Notes: generated by a model from the sequence alone, not told the origin. DNA of 64,000 nucleotides from Thermohalobaculum sp039822785 (GCA_039822785.1 JBCBMO010000001.1:124001-188000), one strand, 5' to 3'. Positions 1-10,618 are shown, counted from the first letter of the stretch. Numbers and translations are program-made.

Positions 1-430
1 AGTAGCGCGTCAGCAGGAACTGGCTGACCGGGTTGCGCCGCTGGCGCCCGTACCACCGTGCAAAGGGCGGTGGCACCGGCTGCCCCCGCTCCACCGCGCG
101 GGCATGGCGATAGTTGTACATCGAGACAAAGAAGCCGAGGGGATCGCGCAGCAGCACGCATTCCTCCACCGGGCGGGGCGCGAAGTATCGCTTCAGCGAG
201 ACGCTGAGGCTGTGACCCGAGACGGCGCGCACCGGCGCCAGCCGAGGATCCTGGGGCCCATAGCTGTAGCGGTTCCCAAGCACCTCGCGCAGGAAATGCT
301 CCCAGCGCGGCGCGCGCAGAAAACCCTCGCCGAGGGCGCCTTCGAAGTGCTGCTCGACCGAGGTGCCCGCGCACTTCGGCACATGCAGCAGGAAGTGGAC
401 GACAGCCCGATCCTCCTCAGCTTGGTTCAT
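1..430 (-). CDS. Sulfotransferase-family protein (partial, C-terminus outside window)
   Basis: The first 143 codons of a minus-strand gene are visible and it runs off the left edge. Residues 16-25 read HVPKCAGTSV, the 5'-phosphosulfate-binding loop of PAPS-dependent sulfotransferases, which transfer sulfate to sugars or other acceptors. A second family-like segment, VLLRDPLGFFVSMYNYR, near residues 105-121 matches the 3'-phosphate-binding stretch (R-P-x(n)-S-x-Y-x-Y). The start at 430 follows a GGGAG Shine-Dalgarno. The acceptor substrate cannot be told; surface polysaccharide or lipid is typical for this family in marine Rhodobacteraceae, which is inference. Confidence 0.8.
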   Translation of the reverse strand, partial: MNQAEEDRAVVHFLLHVPKCAGTSVEQHFEGALGEGFLRAPRWEHFLREVLGNRYSYGPQDPRLAPVRAVSGHSLSVSLKRYFAPRPVEECVLLRDPLGFFVSMYNYRHARAVERGQPVPPPFARWYGRQRRNPVSQFLLTRY

Positions 431-526
431 CGCCGTACTCCCGTCGGACGGCCGTTTCGCCGGCCTGGCACCGGCACCATGGCGCGCTGCGACCAAGCGG
501 GCCAGCCCCTGCCGCGATGGACCGGG

Positions 527-1129
527 CTAGCCGTCGCGCGACCCCGGTCCCTCGTCCCCCTCCGCCCCGTTCGGCGGGCGCCAGGGTTCGACGGGGCGGC
601 GCGGCTTGGGGTGCAGCTCCGCCATGCGCAGGGCAACCGACAGCAACAGGATCGACAGCGGCAGCAACAGAAAGGCGGCCAGCGCCTGCCAGTCGAGCAC
701 CGGCACGCCCGCGCTGAAGGTCTGCAAGGCGACCCGCAGGAACAGCACGAACAGCACGATGATGATCACCTCGGCCAGCGTCTGCTTGAGCTGCCCGATG
801 CTCTCGACATGGAGCCACTCCGGCAGCCCCAACTGCGTGGGCGTCGCCGTGGGCCGCACAAAGAGCACATGCACGCCGTAGCCGAAGAAGAGCAGCACGA
901 TGGCGATCAGGAACTTGTCCAGCGCCCCGATCAGCTGAATGACCGCCGTGTCGGCCGCGCTGAGCGGCCCGCTGTCGGGAACCACCTGGATCGTGAAGGC
1001 GCCCCAGGTATCGGCAAGCCCCAGCAGGAACATCAGCAAGGCCCCGGCGAAGGAGGCGACGACCGCCGCCATGGTCAACAGTCGCGTCGCCCGCAGGACC
1101 CGCCGCTCCGCGCTGCGCCAGTCGATCAT
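527..1129 (-). CDS. UPF0114 (YqhA-like) integral membrane protein
   Basis: This 200-residue protein has four clear hydrophobic segments at about residues 16-40, 64-90, 115-135 and 150-168, and a charged, proline-rich cytosolic tail. The spacing of helices, and the segment with an aspartate-containing loop (ALDKFLIAIVLLFFGYG), resemble the UPF0114/YqhA family, whose function is not established. I chose the start at 1129 because GGGAGG lies seven bases upstream; a longer reading frame to 1228 exists but begins with unlikely sequence. It lies about 100 bases upstream of the sulfotransferase gene in the same direction, so the two may be co-transcribed. Confidence 0.7.
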   Translation of the reverse strand: MIDWRSAERRVLRATRLLTMAAVVASFAGALLMFLLGLADTWGAFTIQVVPDSGPLSAADTAVIQLIGALDKFLIAIVLLFFGYGVHVLFVRPTATPTQLGLPEWLHVESIGQLKQTLAEVIIIVLFVLFLRVALQTFSAGVPVLDWQALAAFLLLPLSILLLSVALRMAELHPKPRRPVEPWRPPNGAEGDEGPGSRDG

Positions 1130-1294
1130 CTGTCCCTCCCGTCTCTTGTTGCGACCTATGTTGGCGAAGGCCCACCCTCGCACAAGCGCCCGCGACAGAC
1201 CCGCCGCAACGATCCGTTTCGACGCCACGACAGAAACGAGGACAGCAGCGTGGTACGCAGCCTTGCGGCGCGTCGGGTTTGGTGAGGTATCGAG

Positions 1295-1903
1295 ATGCTT
1301 AGATCGTTCAGCCTGTTCTTGGCGGTCGCGTTGATCGTCGTGTCCACCCCTGCCGCGGCGGATGTCATCCGCTCGACCGTCCTTCCGGCGGGGACCAGAG
1401 TGGACCTCAGCAGCCTCGCTACCGGCGTGCCGCTCGCGGAGGACGAAAAGGTCTTCGCCGCCGCCGGTATCATCTCGATCACCGTCACCGACGACCCCTC
1501 CGACAATGACGAGTTCTACGACGGCGGCGTCTATGGCGCCGGGCGCGCGCTCTACAACACCGAGGAGGGGGAGCTGATCGCCCTCGACCAGGGGGCCCGT
1601 GTCGATTTCGGCTCGCCCACCTTCACGATCCGCTTCTTCGACCTGACCGACGCCTTCGGGCTGCGGATCGCCGACACCTCACAAAGCTTCGCGACGCCTG
1701 AGATCCGGTTCTTCCGCCGCGATGAGTTGATCGACACGATCCTGATCGACGAGGCCTACGATGCGACGACGCAGTTCGGCTTCCGCTCCTCCAAGGGTTT
1801 CGACCGGGTGGAGATAGTGAGCGACACCGACGGCACCGGCTTCGGCATGGACGGCGTCGGCATCACCGACCTCACCGTTGGCAACTTCGTCGGCAAACAG
1901 TAG
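1295..1903 (+). CDS. Secreted protein of unknown function
   Basis: This 202-residue protein begins with a typical Sec signal peptide (MLRSFSLFLAVALIVVSTPA, cleavage probably after AAA near residue 22). The mature part is acidic and rich in beta-prone, Asp/Gly/Thr segments, ending in FGMDGVGITDLTVGNF. That style is seen in extracellular beta-sandwich proteins of the PEP-CTERM/VPLPA group. Unlike the VPLPA proteins elsewhere in this window it has no C-terminal PLPA motif, no membrane helix and no arginine cluster, so it should be released rather than sorted. I do not recognise a family. Confidence 0.65.
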   Translation: MLRSFSLFLAVALIVVSTPAAADVIRSTVLPAGTRVDLSSLATGVPLAEDEKVFAAAGIISITVTDDPSDNDEFYDGGVYGAGRALYNTEEGELIALDQGARVDFGSPTFTIRFFDLTDAFGLRIADTSQSFATPEIRFFRRDELIDTILIDEAYDATTQFGFRSSKGFDRVEIVSDTDGTGFGMDGVGITDLTVGNFVGKQ

Positions 1904-1907
1904 ACCC

Positions 1908-2178
1908 TTACCGCGACCGCCTCCTCCTGGGCGATCTGCCGGGGTGGATGTCGCCGGTGGTGCAGCCCGCCTCCAACAGGATGGCGGGCCAGTAGAAGCC
2001 CGGCTCCAGACCCAGTTCGCCCCGCCGTTGCTCCTGGCGCTTGTAGGCCTCCCACGCCTGCGCGTTGCCGCAGCACCCTGGCGCGCGGCGTCTCGGCGTA
2101 ACGGGTCGCGCGCGGCAGGCGGGAAGGGGGCGGCACCGGCTTGCGCCGCCCCGCGGCTGGGGATAAGCGGCGCCGCAT
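1908..2178 (-). pseudogene. Possible frameshifted gene remnant upstream of der
   Basis: On the minus strand 1908-2069 encodes a protein-like stretch (GNAQAWEAYKRQEQRRG, then LGLEPGFYWPAILLEAG) that ends at a TAA. It has no start codon in its own frame. The preceding frame, open from an ATG at 2178, reads ...YAETPRARVL up to about 2070. Removing one C there would join the two into a single protein of roughly 90 residues. This suggests a one-base insertion in a short gene overlapping the der start, or a sequencing error. The family is not recognised and the initiation site is unsure. Confidence 0.35.
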
Positions 2179-3538
2179 GTCCTTTACGCTCGCGATCATC
2201 GGCCGGCCCAATGTCGGCAAGTCCACGCTGTTCAACCGGCTGGTCGGCAAGCGCCTGGCGCTGGTCGACGACCGCCCAGGCGTCACGCGTGACCTGCGCG
2301 AGGGGGACGCCCGCCTCGGCGATCTGCGTTTTCGCGTCGTCGACACCGCGGGGCTGGAGGAGGCGAGCGACGAGAGCCTGCAGGGCCGCATGCGCCGGCT
2401 GACCGAGCGTGCGGTGGCCGAGGCCGATGTCTGCCTCTTCGTCGTCGATGCCCGCGCCGGCATAACGCCCACCGACCAGATCTTCGCCGATCTGCTGCGC
2501 AAGGGCGGCCGCGAGGTGCTGTTGGCCGCCAACAAGGCGGAGGGGCGTGCCGGCGACGCCGGTTTCTACGACGCCTATGCCCTCGGCCTTGGCGAGCCGA
2601 TCCCGCTGTCGGCGGAGCACGGGGAGGGGATGGGCGAACTCTACGCGGCCCTCGCCCCCTATGCCGAGCGCTTTGCCAAGGAAGCCGAGACCGTCACGGA
2701 CCGCATCGAAGACGAACTGGCAGAGCATCGCCCCCTGCAGATCGCCGTTGTCGGCCGGCCGAACGCCGGCAAATCCACGCTGATCAACGCGATCCTGGGC
2801 GAGGATCGCCTGCTGACGGGCCCCGAGGCGGGGATCACCCGCGACGCCATCAGCGTCGACACCGATTGGCTGGGCCGTCAGTTCCGCCTGTTCGACACCG
2901 CCGGCATGCGCAAGAAGGCCCGCGTGCAGGAGAAGTTGGAGAAGCTCAGCGTCTCCGACGGCCTGCGCGCGATCCGCTTCGCCGAGGTCGTGATCCTGCT
3001 CATGGATCCCGACAGCGCCTTCGAGACGCAGGACCTGCGCATCGCGGATCTGGCGGAGCGCGAGGGCAGGGCGGTCGTCTACGCGATCTCGAAGTGGGAC
3101 GTGGTCGAGGAGCGTCAGCAGGCCCTGAAGGAGTTTCACGAACGGGCCCGGCGCTTGTTGCCCCAGCTCGACGGCACGCCGCTGGTGACCGTCTCGGCGG
3201 TCCACAACCGCGGGCTCGACAAGTTGAAATCGGCGGTCGAGCGCCAGCACCGCCTCTGGAACACCCGCATCCCCACGGCCAAGCTGAACGAATGGCTGGG
3301 GATGATGATCGACGCCCACCCGCCCCCGGCGCCGGGCGGGCGGCGCATCAAGATCCGCTTTGCGACCCAGGTAAAGGCGCGCCCGCCAAGCTTCGTAGCC
3401 TTCTGCTCGCGCCCCGACGACCTGCCGGCGGCCTATACGCGCTATCTGGTAAACGGCCTGCGCCGCGACTTCGGCCTCGACGGCGTGCCGATCCGCTTCA
3501 ATCTGCGCAAGCGCGAGAACCCCTACGACCGCAACTAG
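2177..3538 (+). CDS. der: Ribosome biogenesis GTPase Der (EngA)
   Basis: Der is a tandem-domain GTPase that acts in assembly of the 50S ribosomal subunit. This 453-residue protein shows both G domains. The first P-loop is GRPNVGKST near residue 8 with DTAGLEE as its G3 motif; the second P-loop is GRPNAGKST near residue 192 with DTAGMRKKARVQE. NKAE and SKWD serve as the two specificity motifs. A C-terminal KH-like domain follows (IKIRFATQVKARPPSF). Length is normal for the family. The ATG at 2177 starts directly at MSFTLAIIGRPN; the reading frame extends further upstream but without a plausible ribosome site. Confidence 0.95.
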   Translation: MSFTLAIIGRPNVGKSTLFNRLVGKRLALVDDRPGVTRDLREGDARLGDLRFRVVDTAGLEEASDESLQGRMRRLTERAVAEADVCLFVVDARAGITPTDQIFADLLRKGGREVLLAANKAEGRAGDAGFYDAYALGLGEPIPLSAEHGEGMGELYAALAPYAERFAKEAETVTDRIEDELAEHRPLQIAVVGRPNAGKSTLINAILGEDRLLTGPEAGITRDAISVDTDWLGRQFRLFDTAGMRKKARVQEKLEKLSVSDGLRAIRFAEVVILLMDPDSAFETQDLRIADLAEREGRAVVYAISKWDVVEERQQALKEFHERARRLLPQLDGTPLVTVSAVHNRGLDKLKSAVERQHRLWNTRIPTAKLNEWLGMMIDAHPPPAPGGRRIKIRFATQVKARPPSFVAFCSRPDDLPAAYTRYLVNGLRRDFGLDGVPIRFNLRKRENPYDRN

Positions 3539-4097
3539 TTGGGGAGCGCCATGGCGGATCATCTGCCGCCGCCTCCCGCCGAGCGAGAGGTGCTAGGATC
3601 GGCAACTACCGAGCTCGCCGAGCCGCATCGAAGGGCGACACCGCCGGTATGGTGATCCCGCCTTGCCCTGACTGAGGCTTGGTCCGTGCGGCCTGGAGCA
3701 CCCCACGCCGCCGGCCCATCCTGGATCGATGGTTGCACGCCTTTGTAAACGATCCCCGACCCGTCGCGCTGCCGTAGCCCCTTGCCACGGTTGTGGCGCC
3801 CGAGAGCGGGAGTGACCTGCGGGGGATACCTGCGGGCCTGATAGGGGTTGCTCATCGCGACGACCGAATTCAGGGCGCCTTCAGAATGCTTGGGTATTCT
3901 GCCTTCAGGGCGGGCCGGCGGCTAAGGGTGGTGGCCGCTTCGAGAAGACCGCGCTCAGTGCATGCCCGCTGCAGACCGTCCTCGCCTCAGCCCTGCCTGC
4001 GGGTTCTTGAGAAAGGTGCAGCCTGGTACCGGGGCCGCCGTTGCAAGCGGCTCCAATCGCCGACCGTGCAGCCTCTCCTAGTGCCAAGGCCGCGTCC
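3539..4097. other. Non-coding gap between der and a convergent membrane-protein gene
   Basis: No convincing gene was found in about 560 bases. Short open frames on both strands lack ribosome sites and family-like sequence. An inverted repeat, CAGAAT-8 nt-ATTCTG, lies at 3882-3901, flanked by two copies of CAGGGCG. There is no T-run after it, so I do not call a terminator. The base composition is less biased than the neighbouring genes, which would fit decayed sequence. Confidence 0.5.
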
Positions 4098-6092
4098 TCA
4101 GGTCTTGGGGCGGTCCTTGGTGGCGCGGCTTACGGTCTGTTGGGTGCGTTTCTTGGCGCGCATGTCGCTCACGACACCCGCCTGGCCGGTGTCGCGCTGC
4201 GCCGCCAGGATCTCGCTCGCACGCCGTGCGCCGCCGTCCGGGCCCGTCCTGGCCGGGCCAAGTGGGCCGGCCGACGCCGGTGTCGAGGCTGCAGGGGACG
4301 GCGCCGCGGGCGCCTTGCCGTCCAGGGCCGCGCGGCGGCGGGCCACACGCTCGGCGGTGGTCCAGCCCGCGGTATCGGGGGTGGCGGTCCAGAGGCTCTC
4401 GCGCAGCGGCGCGCGGCCCTCGGTGCTGCCGGCGATCCAGTCCTGCGTGCTCGGCCGGTAGGCCTCGCCGCGCTTCAGCTGACCTGCCCCCGCCCGCTTA
4501 CCCGCCGCGACGCCGGCCAGCAGCGCCCCGCCGACCACCGCCAGCGTGACCATCGCGGGCAGCGGCGTGCCGGCCGCGACCGCGTCGGCGGCCTCGGCGA
4601 CCCCCTCCGGCGCGGTCGTCAGGGGCATGGGCCAGGCGCCGTCCACGTGATGCGCAACGAAGCGCCAGCCGCCATAGAGGAGCGCCCCCGCGGCGGCCAG
4701 CGACAGCACCTGCCAGGGCAGCATGAAGAAGAAGGTCACGACCCCCACCACCCAACTCAGGCGCAGCCAGGTCGGCGCCACCGCGATCTCCCGCCCCGTC
4801 CGCCAGCCCAGCGCATAGGGCCCCAGCGACAGAGTCAGGAGCGCGATGACCTGCAGGATCGCCGCCACCGCCGGCAGCGTCGCCGCCGGCAGCAGCGCGC
4901 GGTCGATGGCGGGCAGGGCCGCGGCGCCCTCCGCCAGCTCCTCCGGCGACAAGGGCCAGTCATGCACCGCCCAGAGCAGGACGGCCCCCACCGCCGCCAC
5001 CACGCAGTGCATGATCAGTCTCAGCATCGTCCTCTCGCCACCCGCAACACGACTACCATCCAGCATACTAGACGCATAGGAGGGCGCGGGGCGACGACTG
5101 ATCCGCTCACGCCGCCGGCGCCCGTAGCCCGCCCCCAGCAGCAGCGCCCCGATCACCGCCATCAGAGCCTGCGGCATCGGCGCGTCCTGGGCCGCACGGT
5201 GCGCGCTGATCCCGCCCTCGGGCGGCACGATCCACAGGATTGGTGCGTCTCTCGACAGGCCGAAGCTGTCACGCAGCGCGCGCGCGTCGGACCAAGAGGG
5301 GGCGAGGCGGCCATCGACGACGGCGTAGAGCTCGACGATCGGCCCCAGCGGGCCCTGGGTCTCCTGAAGGATCGTATCGCCAAGCAGCGTCGACAGGGGC
5401 TCTCGACCCGCGTCCTCGGTCTTGCGGACCGCATAGAGGATAGCCTGGACCGACGCCGCGGGCTCGCGCGCCTCAGCCGCGTAGAGAGAGGCGACGTAGG
5501 TGACTGTCCCGCTCTCGCCGGCATCGTCGCCACGCGCCCCACGCCCGGGCTCAAAGTGGCGCACGGCGCGGGCGGTGTCGATCTGTGCGCGGACCACGCC
5601 ATCTCCCAGCGCGCCGATCTCGGCCGTGCCGTCCAGGGCCGCGAGATCCACGACCGCTGGCGCCGGGGTGCCGCGCAACCGCTCGCGCACGGCCTCGCCC
5701 GCGACATGGCTTGCGACCTGGGGGAGCATGAGCACGAAAACCGCGGCCCCTAGGATACGCGTCAGGCTCGGCGGCAGGCGCAGCAGGAGGGTCCACAGCC
5801 CGCCGGCGAGGCTCGCCAGGATCCGCCGCCAGCGCGGCCACGTCGCCTGTGGCGGGCCAAGCGCGGTGCCGATCCGCCAGCCGGCGTACATCCAAAGCCA
5901 GATGCCGGCCACGATCATCAGGGTTTTGGCCGCCAGCGGCGGCTCCGCCTGCGCCAGGACGCCCGTCGGCAGGCCCAGGAACCTGTCCTCCGGCTGCGGG
6001 GCGCCGCCGAGCCACCACAGAAAGCTGCCCGCAATCACCAGAAGAACGGTCAAGAAGGCCCCGCGCCCGTGTTCAACCATGGCTGCCATCAT
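4098..6092 (-). CDS. Large multi-pass membrane protein of unknown function (possible fusion of two genes)
   Basis: This 664-residue reading frame has about nine hydrophobic segments arranged in two blocks. The N-terminal block (about residues 1-330) has three helices, then a soluble loop (about residues 130-300) with no recognised motif, then a helix ending in GYGRRRRER. A second block begins at MLRLIMHCVVAAVGAV (residue 356) with several helices and a long Ala/Pro/Arg-rich cytosolic tail. The codon for Met356 (5027) is preceded by AGAGG, so the second block could be translated separately. No family is recognised. The annotated start at 6092 has no clear ribosome site; 6080 is an alternative. 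Confidence 0.6.
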   Translation of the reverse strand: MMAAMVEHGRGAFLTVLLVIAGSFLWWLGGAPQPEDRFLGLPTGVLAQAEPPLAAKTLMIVAGIWLWMYAGWRIGTALGPPQATWPRWRRILASLAGGLWTLLLRLPPSLTRILGAAVFVLMLPQVASHVAGEAVRERLRGTPAPAVVDLAALDGTAEIGALGDGVVRAQIDTARAVRHFEPGRGARGDDAGESGTVTYVASLYAAEAREPAASVQAILYAVRKTEDAGREPLSTLLGDTILQETQGPLGPIVELYAVVDGRLAPSWSDARALRDSFGLSRDAPILWIVPPEGGISAHRAAQDAPMPQALMAVIGALLLGAGYGRRRRERISRRPAPSYASSMLDGSRVAGGERTMLRLIMHCVVAAVGAVLLWAVHDWPLSPEELAEGAAALPAIDRALLPAATLPAVAAILQVIALLTLSLGPYALGWRTGREIAVAPTWLRLSWVVGVVTFFFMLPWQVLSLAAAGALLYGGWRFVAHHVDGAWPMPLTTAPEGVAEAADAVAAGTPLPAMVTLAVVGGALLAGVAAGKRAGAGQLKRGEAYRPSTQDWIAGSTEGRAPLRESLWTATPDTAGWTTAERVARRRAALDGKAPAAPSPAASTPASAGPLGPARTGPDGGARRASEILAAQRDTGQAGVVSDMRAKKRTQQTVSRATKDRPKT

Positions 6093-6162
6093 AGCACGTG
6101 GCCCGTCGTGCCGTGCAAAAGGGGTGATGGGCAGGCCGACGCCGTGGCCGGCAGGGCTGCGG

Positions 6163-6870
6163 TCACAATGGCACGAGCCCGGGCTCGGGACGGGTTTCGA
6201 GCATGGCCATCAGCCGGGCTGCGGCGCTGTCGATGTCCGTGAGGGTCGCGCGGTCCTGGCTGGGATAGAAGCGGCTGCGCAGCGCCGTGGGCATCGCGGG
6301 GGGCACGACCTCGTAGACCGCAACCTCCTCCCGCACCTCCGCCGCCCAGGCGCGTACCAGGGCCGATTGCGCGGTCTTGGTCGCGGCATAGAGCCCCCAG
6401 AAGGGTCGGCCCACCCTGTCATCCGCGGCGATCAGCGCCCGCGCGCCCGGCGTGCCGTCTGCGGCCCTGGGCGCCAGGCGCAACAGCGGATCGACGCAGC
6501 GGATCAGGCGCTGGAAGGCACGCACGTTCACCGCCAGCGCCGCGTCCAGATCTTTCTCGGTCCCATGGGCCACGGGCTGTAGATGGGGCGCGCTCGCCGC
6601 CGTATGCAGCCAAAGGTCCAGCCGGCCGAAGCGCTCGTAGAGCGCCGCGCCCATCCGCGCCAGTCCGCCGTCGTCGGTGATGTCGAGCGGCACCAGGGTC
6701 GCCGAGCCGCCCTCGGCCTTGATCAGGTCGTCTAACTCCTCGAGCCCGCCGACCGTGCGCGCGACCGCGACCACATGCGCCCCGGCCGCCGCCATGGCCC
6801 GGGCCGAGGCGAACCCGAACCCGCGCGAGGCGCCGGTCACCAGCGCGATCTTGTTGTCGAGCATGCCCAT
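6163..6870 (-). CDS. SDR-family NAD(P)-dependent oxidoreductase
   Basis: This is a 235-residue classical short-chain dehydrogenase. The cofactor loop TGASRGFGFASA lies at residues 13-24, and YAATKTAQSALVRAW carries the catalytic Tyr-x3-Lys pair near residue 161. The usual catalytic serine region reads ARALIAADD, so the canonical Ser before the Tyr is not obvious. Helix alpha-4 has NVRAFQ in place of NxxG/N. The substrate is unknown. The gene starts 44 bases after purF in the same direction and is probably read from the purF transcript. TAAGGCG upstream supports the start at 6870. Confidence 0.85.
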   Translation of the reverse strand: MGMLDNKIALVTGASRGFGFASARAMAAAGAHVVAVARTVGGLEELDDLIKAEGGSATLVPLDITDDGGLARMGAALYERFGRLDLWLHTAASAPHLQPVAHGTEKDLDAALAVNVRAFQRLIRCVDPLLRLAPRAADGTPGARALIAADDRVGRPFWGLYAATKTAQSALVRAWAAEVREEVAVYEVVPPAMPTALRSRFYPSQDRATLTDIDSAAARLMAMLETRPEPGLVPL

Positions 6871-6914
6871 CGCCGCGCCTTACGCCATCGTCCCGGTCAG
6901 TAAAAGTGGGACGC

Positions 6915-8417
6915 TCAGGCGTCTTCCGACAGCTTCATGCAGCCGGAGGAGAGGGCGTCGGTCGGGCGCACCGGATAGTCGCCGGAGAAACAGGCATCGC
7001 AGAAGCTTGGTTCCTTGGCATCGCGGCCCCTGGCCTTGCCCGCGGCGCGATACAGCCCGTCGAGCGACACGAACTTCAGGCTGTCGACGCCCAGATGATC
7101 GCGGATCTCGTCCTCGCTCATGCGCGCGGCCAAGAGCTTGGAGCGTTGGGGGGTGTCGACACCGTAGAAGCACGGCCATTTGGTCGGCGGGCTGGCGATG
7201 CGGAAATGCACCTCCTCGGCGCCCGCCGCCAGCATCATGTCCTTGATCTTCCGGCTGGTCGTGCCGCGCACCACGCTGTCGTCGACCAGGACCACGCGCT
7301 TACCCTCGACGATGGCGCGGTTGATGTTGAGCTTCAGCCGCACGCCCATGTCGCGGATCTGGTCGGTGGGCTCGATGAAGGTGCGGCCGACATACTGGTT
7401 CTTGATGATCCCCATGGCGTAGGGGATGCCCGACTGCTGGCTATAGCCGATGGCCGCCGGGGTGCCGCTGTCGGGCACGGGGCAGACGATGTCGGCCTCC
7501 ACCGGCGCTTCCTTGGCGAGCTCCACCCCGATGCGCCGGCGCGCCTGATAGACGCTGGTGCCGCCGATCACGCTGTCGGGGCGCGAGAAGTAGACGTATT
7601 CGAAGATGCAGAAGCGCGAGCGCTTGGGCTCGAAGGGCCGCGAGCTCTCCACCCCCTGGTCCGAGACGATGACCATCTCGCCGGGCTCGACCTCGCGCAC
7701 CAGGTCCGCGCCCACGATATCCAGCGCGCAGGTCTCGGAGCTCAGGATCCAGCCGCCCTGTTTCATCCGCCCCAGCACCAGCGGCCGCACGCCCAGGGGG
7801 TCGCGCACGCCGATCAGCTTGGTGCGGGTCATGGCGATGACGCTGAACGCCCCCTCCACCAGCCGCAGCGCATCCTTCATCCGCTCGGGGATCGTCCGCT
7901 GGATCGAGCGGGCCATCAGATGGACGATACACTCGGTGTCGCTGCCGGACTGGAAGATCGAGCCCCGCTCGATGAGCTGTCGACGCAGCTCGTCCGCGTT
8001 CGTCAGGTTGCCGTTATGGGCGATGGCACAGCCGCCCAGCGCGAAATCCGCATAGAGCGGCTGCACGTCGCGCAAGCTTGTCAGCCCCTTCGCCCCGGCG
8101 GTCGAATAGCGCGTATGCCCCAACGCCACGCGCCCCGGCAGCACGTCCATCACCGATTGCTTGGTGAAGTTGTCGCGGACCAGGCCCACGCGGCGCACCG
8201 TGTTGAACCCGGTGTCCTCGGCGTAGGAGACGATGCCCGCGGCCTCCTGTCCCCGGTGCTGGAGCGCATGCAGGCCGAGCGCGACATAGTTCGCCGCCTC
8301 CTCGACCCCATGGACGCCGTAGACCCCGCATTCCTCGTGAAGACTGTCGTCCAACGGCGTCCAGTCGTCCTCCGGCATGCTGTCGTCCAGCGCCGGGGCC
8401 GTGGGGGTCAGGGGCAT
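6915..8417 (-). CDS. purF: Amidophosphoribosyltransferase PurF
   Basis: PurF makes 5-phosphoribosylamine from PRPP and glutamine, the first committed step of purine synthesis. The 500-residue protein has a short propeptide followed by HEECGVYGVHG, where the Cys becomes the N-terminal nucleophile of the glutaminase domain. HALQHRGQEAAGIVSY and the GNLTN segment belong to the same domain. The C-terminal half has the PRPP-binding VVLVDDSVVRGTTS motif of type I phosphoribosyltransferases. The ATG at 8417 has GGAG eight bases upstream; a GTG at 8426 is an alternative. It sits between cvpA and an SDR gene, the cvpA-purF order being widespread in proteobacteria. Confidence 0.96.
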   Translation of the reverse strand: MPLTPTAPALDDSMPEDDWTPLDDSLHEECGVYGVHGVEEAANYVALGLHALQHRGQEAAGIVSYAEDTGFNTVRRVGLVRDNFTKQSVMDVLPGRVALGHTRYSTAGAKGLTSLRDVQPLYADFALGGCAIAHNGNLTNADELRRQLIERGSIFQSGSDTECIVHLMARSIQRTIPERMKDALRLVEGAFSVIAMTRTKLIGVRDPLGVRPLVLGRMKQGGWILSSETCALDIVGADLVREVEPGEMVIVSDQGVESSRPFEPKRSRFCIFEYVYFSRPDSVIGGTSVYQARRRIGVELAKEAPVEADIVCPVPDSGTPAAIGYSQQSGIPYAMGIIKNQYVGRTFIEPTDQIRDMGVRLKLNINRAIVEGKRVVLVDDSVVRGTTSRKIKDMMLAAGAEEVHFRIASPPTKWPCFYGVDTPQRSKLLAARMSEDEIRDHLGVDSLKFVSLDGLYRAAGKARGRDAKEPSFCDACFSGDYPVRPTDALSSGCMKLSEDA

Positions 8418-8531
8418 GAGGCGCACTCCGCGAAGCTGGAACCGGGCAGGCAGTCAGTGGGCTGTCGGGCATGGGCGGACGCCGGGGATATAGCCCCGGA
8501 TAAGCGCGCTGTCATCATCCTGTCGTGGTGG

Positions 8532-8567
8532 AAAGCAAAACGCGCGCCGGTTTTCGTCCGGCGCGCG
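8532..8567 (-). terminator. Rho-independent terminator after cvpA
   Basis: On the minus strand a perfect ten-base-pair GC stem (CGCGCGCCGG with CCGGCGCGCG, seven-base loop, 8541-8567) is followed by TTTTGCTTT. It lies 38 bases beyond the cvpA stop, so it probably ends the mlaE-to-cvpA transcript and separates it from purF. Confidence 0.85.
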
Positions 8568-8605
8568 CGGCTACCATTTTCACAAAGCGCATCCGCGCGG
8601 CGTGA

Positions 8606-9202
8606 TCAGCTCTCCTGACCGTTCGCCGACTCGGTGCCCGCACCGTTCTCCACGCCGCAGGGCGCCATCAGGGCGTCGATCCGCTCGCCGAACCAGGTCG
8701 GCACCTGGGTCGGCAGCTGCGCCTCAACCTGCACCAGCATCTGGTCCAGGTAGGTCTTCGACAGCGAGGCATCGAGCGGCTCCCAGGCCTGCCCGCCCGC
8801 CAGGTTGACGTAGACGAAGTAGATCACGGCGACGAAGACCAGGCCGCGCGCGATGCCGAAGACGAAGCCCAGCGCCCGGTCAACGGGTGCCAGCGGGCTG
8901 TCCAGGATCACGCTGGAGGCAAGCGGCGTGAAGACCGACATGATCAACAGACCGAGCGCCACGATGATCGTCACCGCGGCAATCATCGACAGCACGCAGG
9001 AGCCCGCAAGGAAGTCGCCTATCACCGGCGCCTCCCGGATCAACGGCTCGACCATCGGCGCGAAATAAAGCCCCGCGGCGCCGGCGATCACCCAGCCGAA
9101 CAAAGCGAAAAGTTCCCGCGTGAAGCCGCGGGAATAGGCCAGAAGGCCCGAGACCGCGGAAATAGCAGCAACGCCACCATCGACCATCGTCAAATTTTCC
9201 AT
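8606..9202 (-). CDS. cvpA: CvpA family membrane protein
   Basis: CvpA-family proteins are four-helix inner-membrane proteins needed for colicin V production in E. coli and linked to envelope homeostasis. This 198-residue protein has four hydrophobic segments (about residues 6-25, 32-50, 66-90 and 105-130), with the family's conserved SRGFTRELF near the first loop and GFVFGIARGLVFV at the last helix. A hydrophilic tail of about 60 residues follows. The start at 9202 has GGCGGGAC upstream. It is 42 bases downstream of radA and ahead of purF. Confidence 0.9.
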   Translation of the reverse strand: MENLTMVDGGVAAISAVSGLLAYSRGFTRELFALFGWVIAGAAGLYFAPMVEPLIREAPVIGDFLAGSCVLSMIAAVTIIVALGLLIMSVFTPLASSVILDSPLAPVDRALGFVFGIARGLVFVAVIYFVYVNLAGGQAWEPLDASLSKTYLDQMLVQVEAQLPTQVPTWFGERIDALMAPCGVENGAGTESANGQES

Positions 9203-9244
9203 GGCTGGTCCCGCCTGTTTCCAGCTTTTCACCCGCGCCGCGAT

Positions 9245-10617
<1,373 letters not shown>

Positions 10618-10618
<1 letters not shown>

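Noticed and set aside
104..1285. A 393-residue plus-strand frame
   Set aside because: It is opposite the sulfotransferase and UPF0114 genes, with Gln/Arg/His-rich shadow composition and no ribosome site.
3559..3855. A 98-residue minus-strand frame after der
   Set aside because: It has no ribosome site, no recognised pattern and shadow-like composition in a region of apparently decayed sequence.
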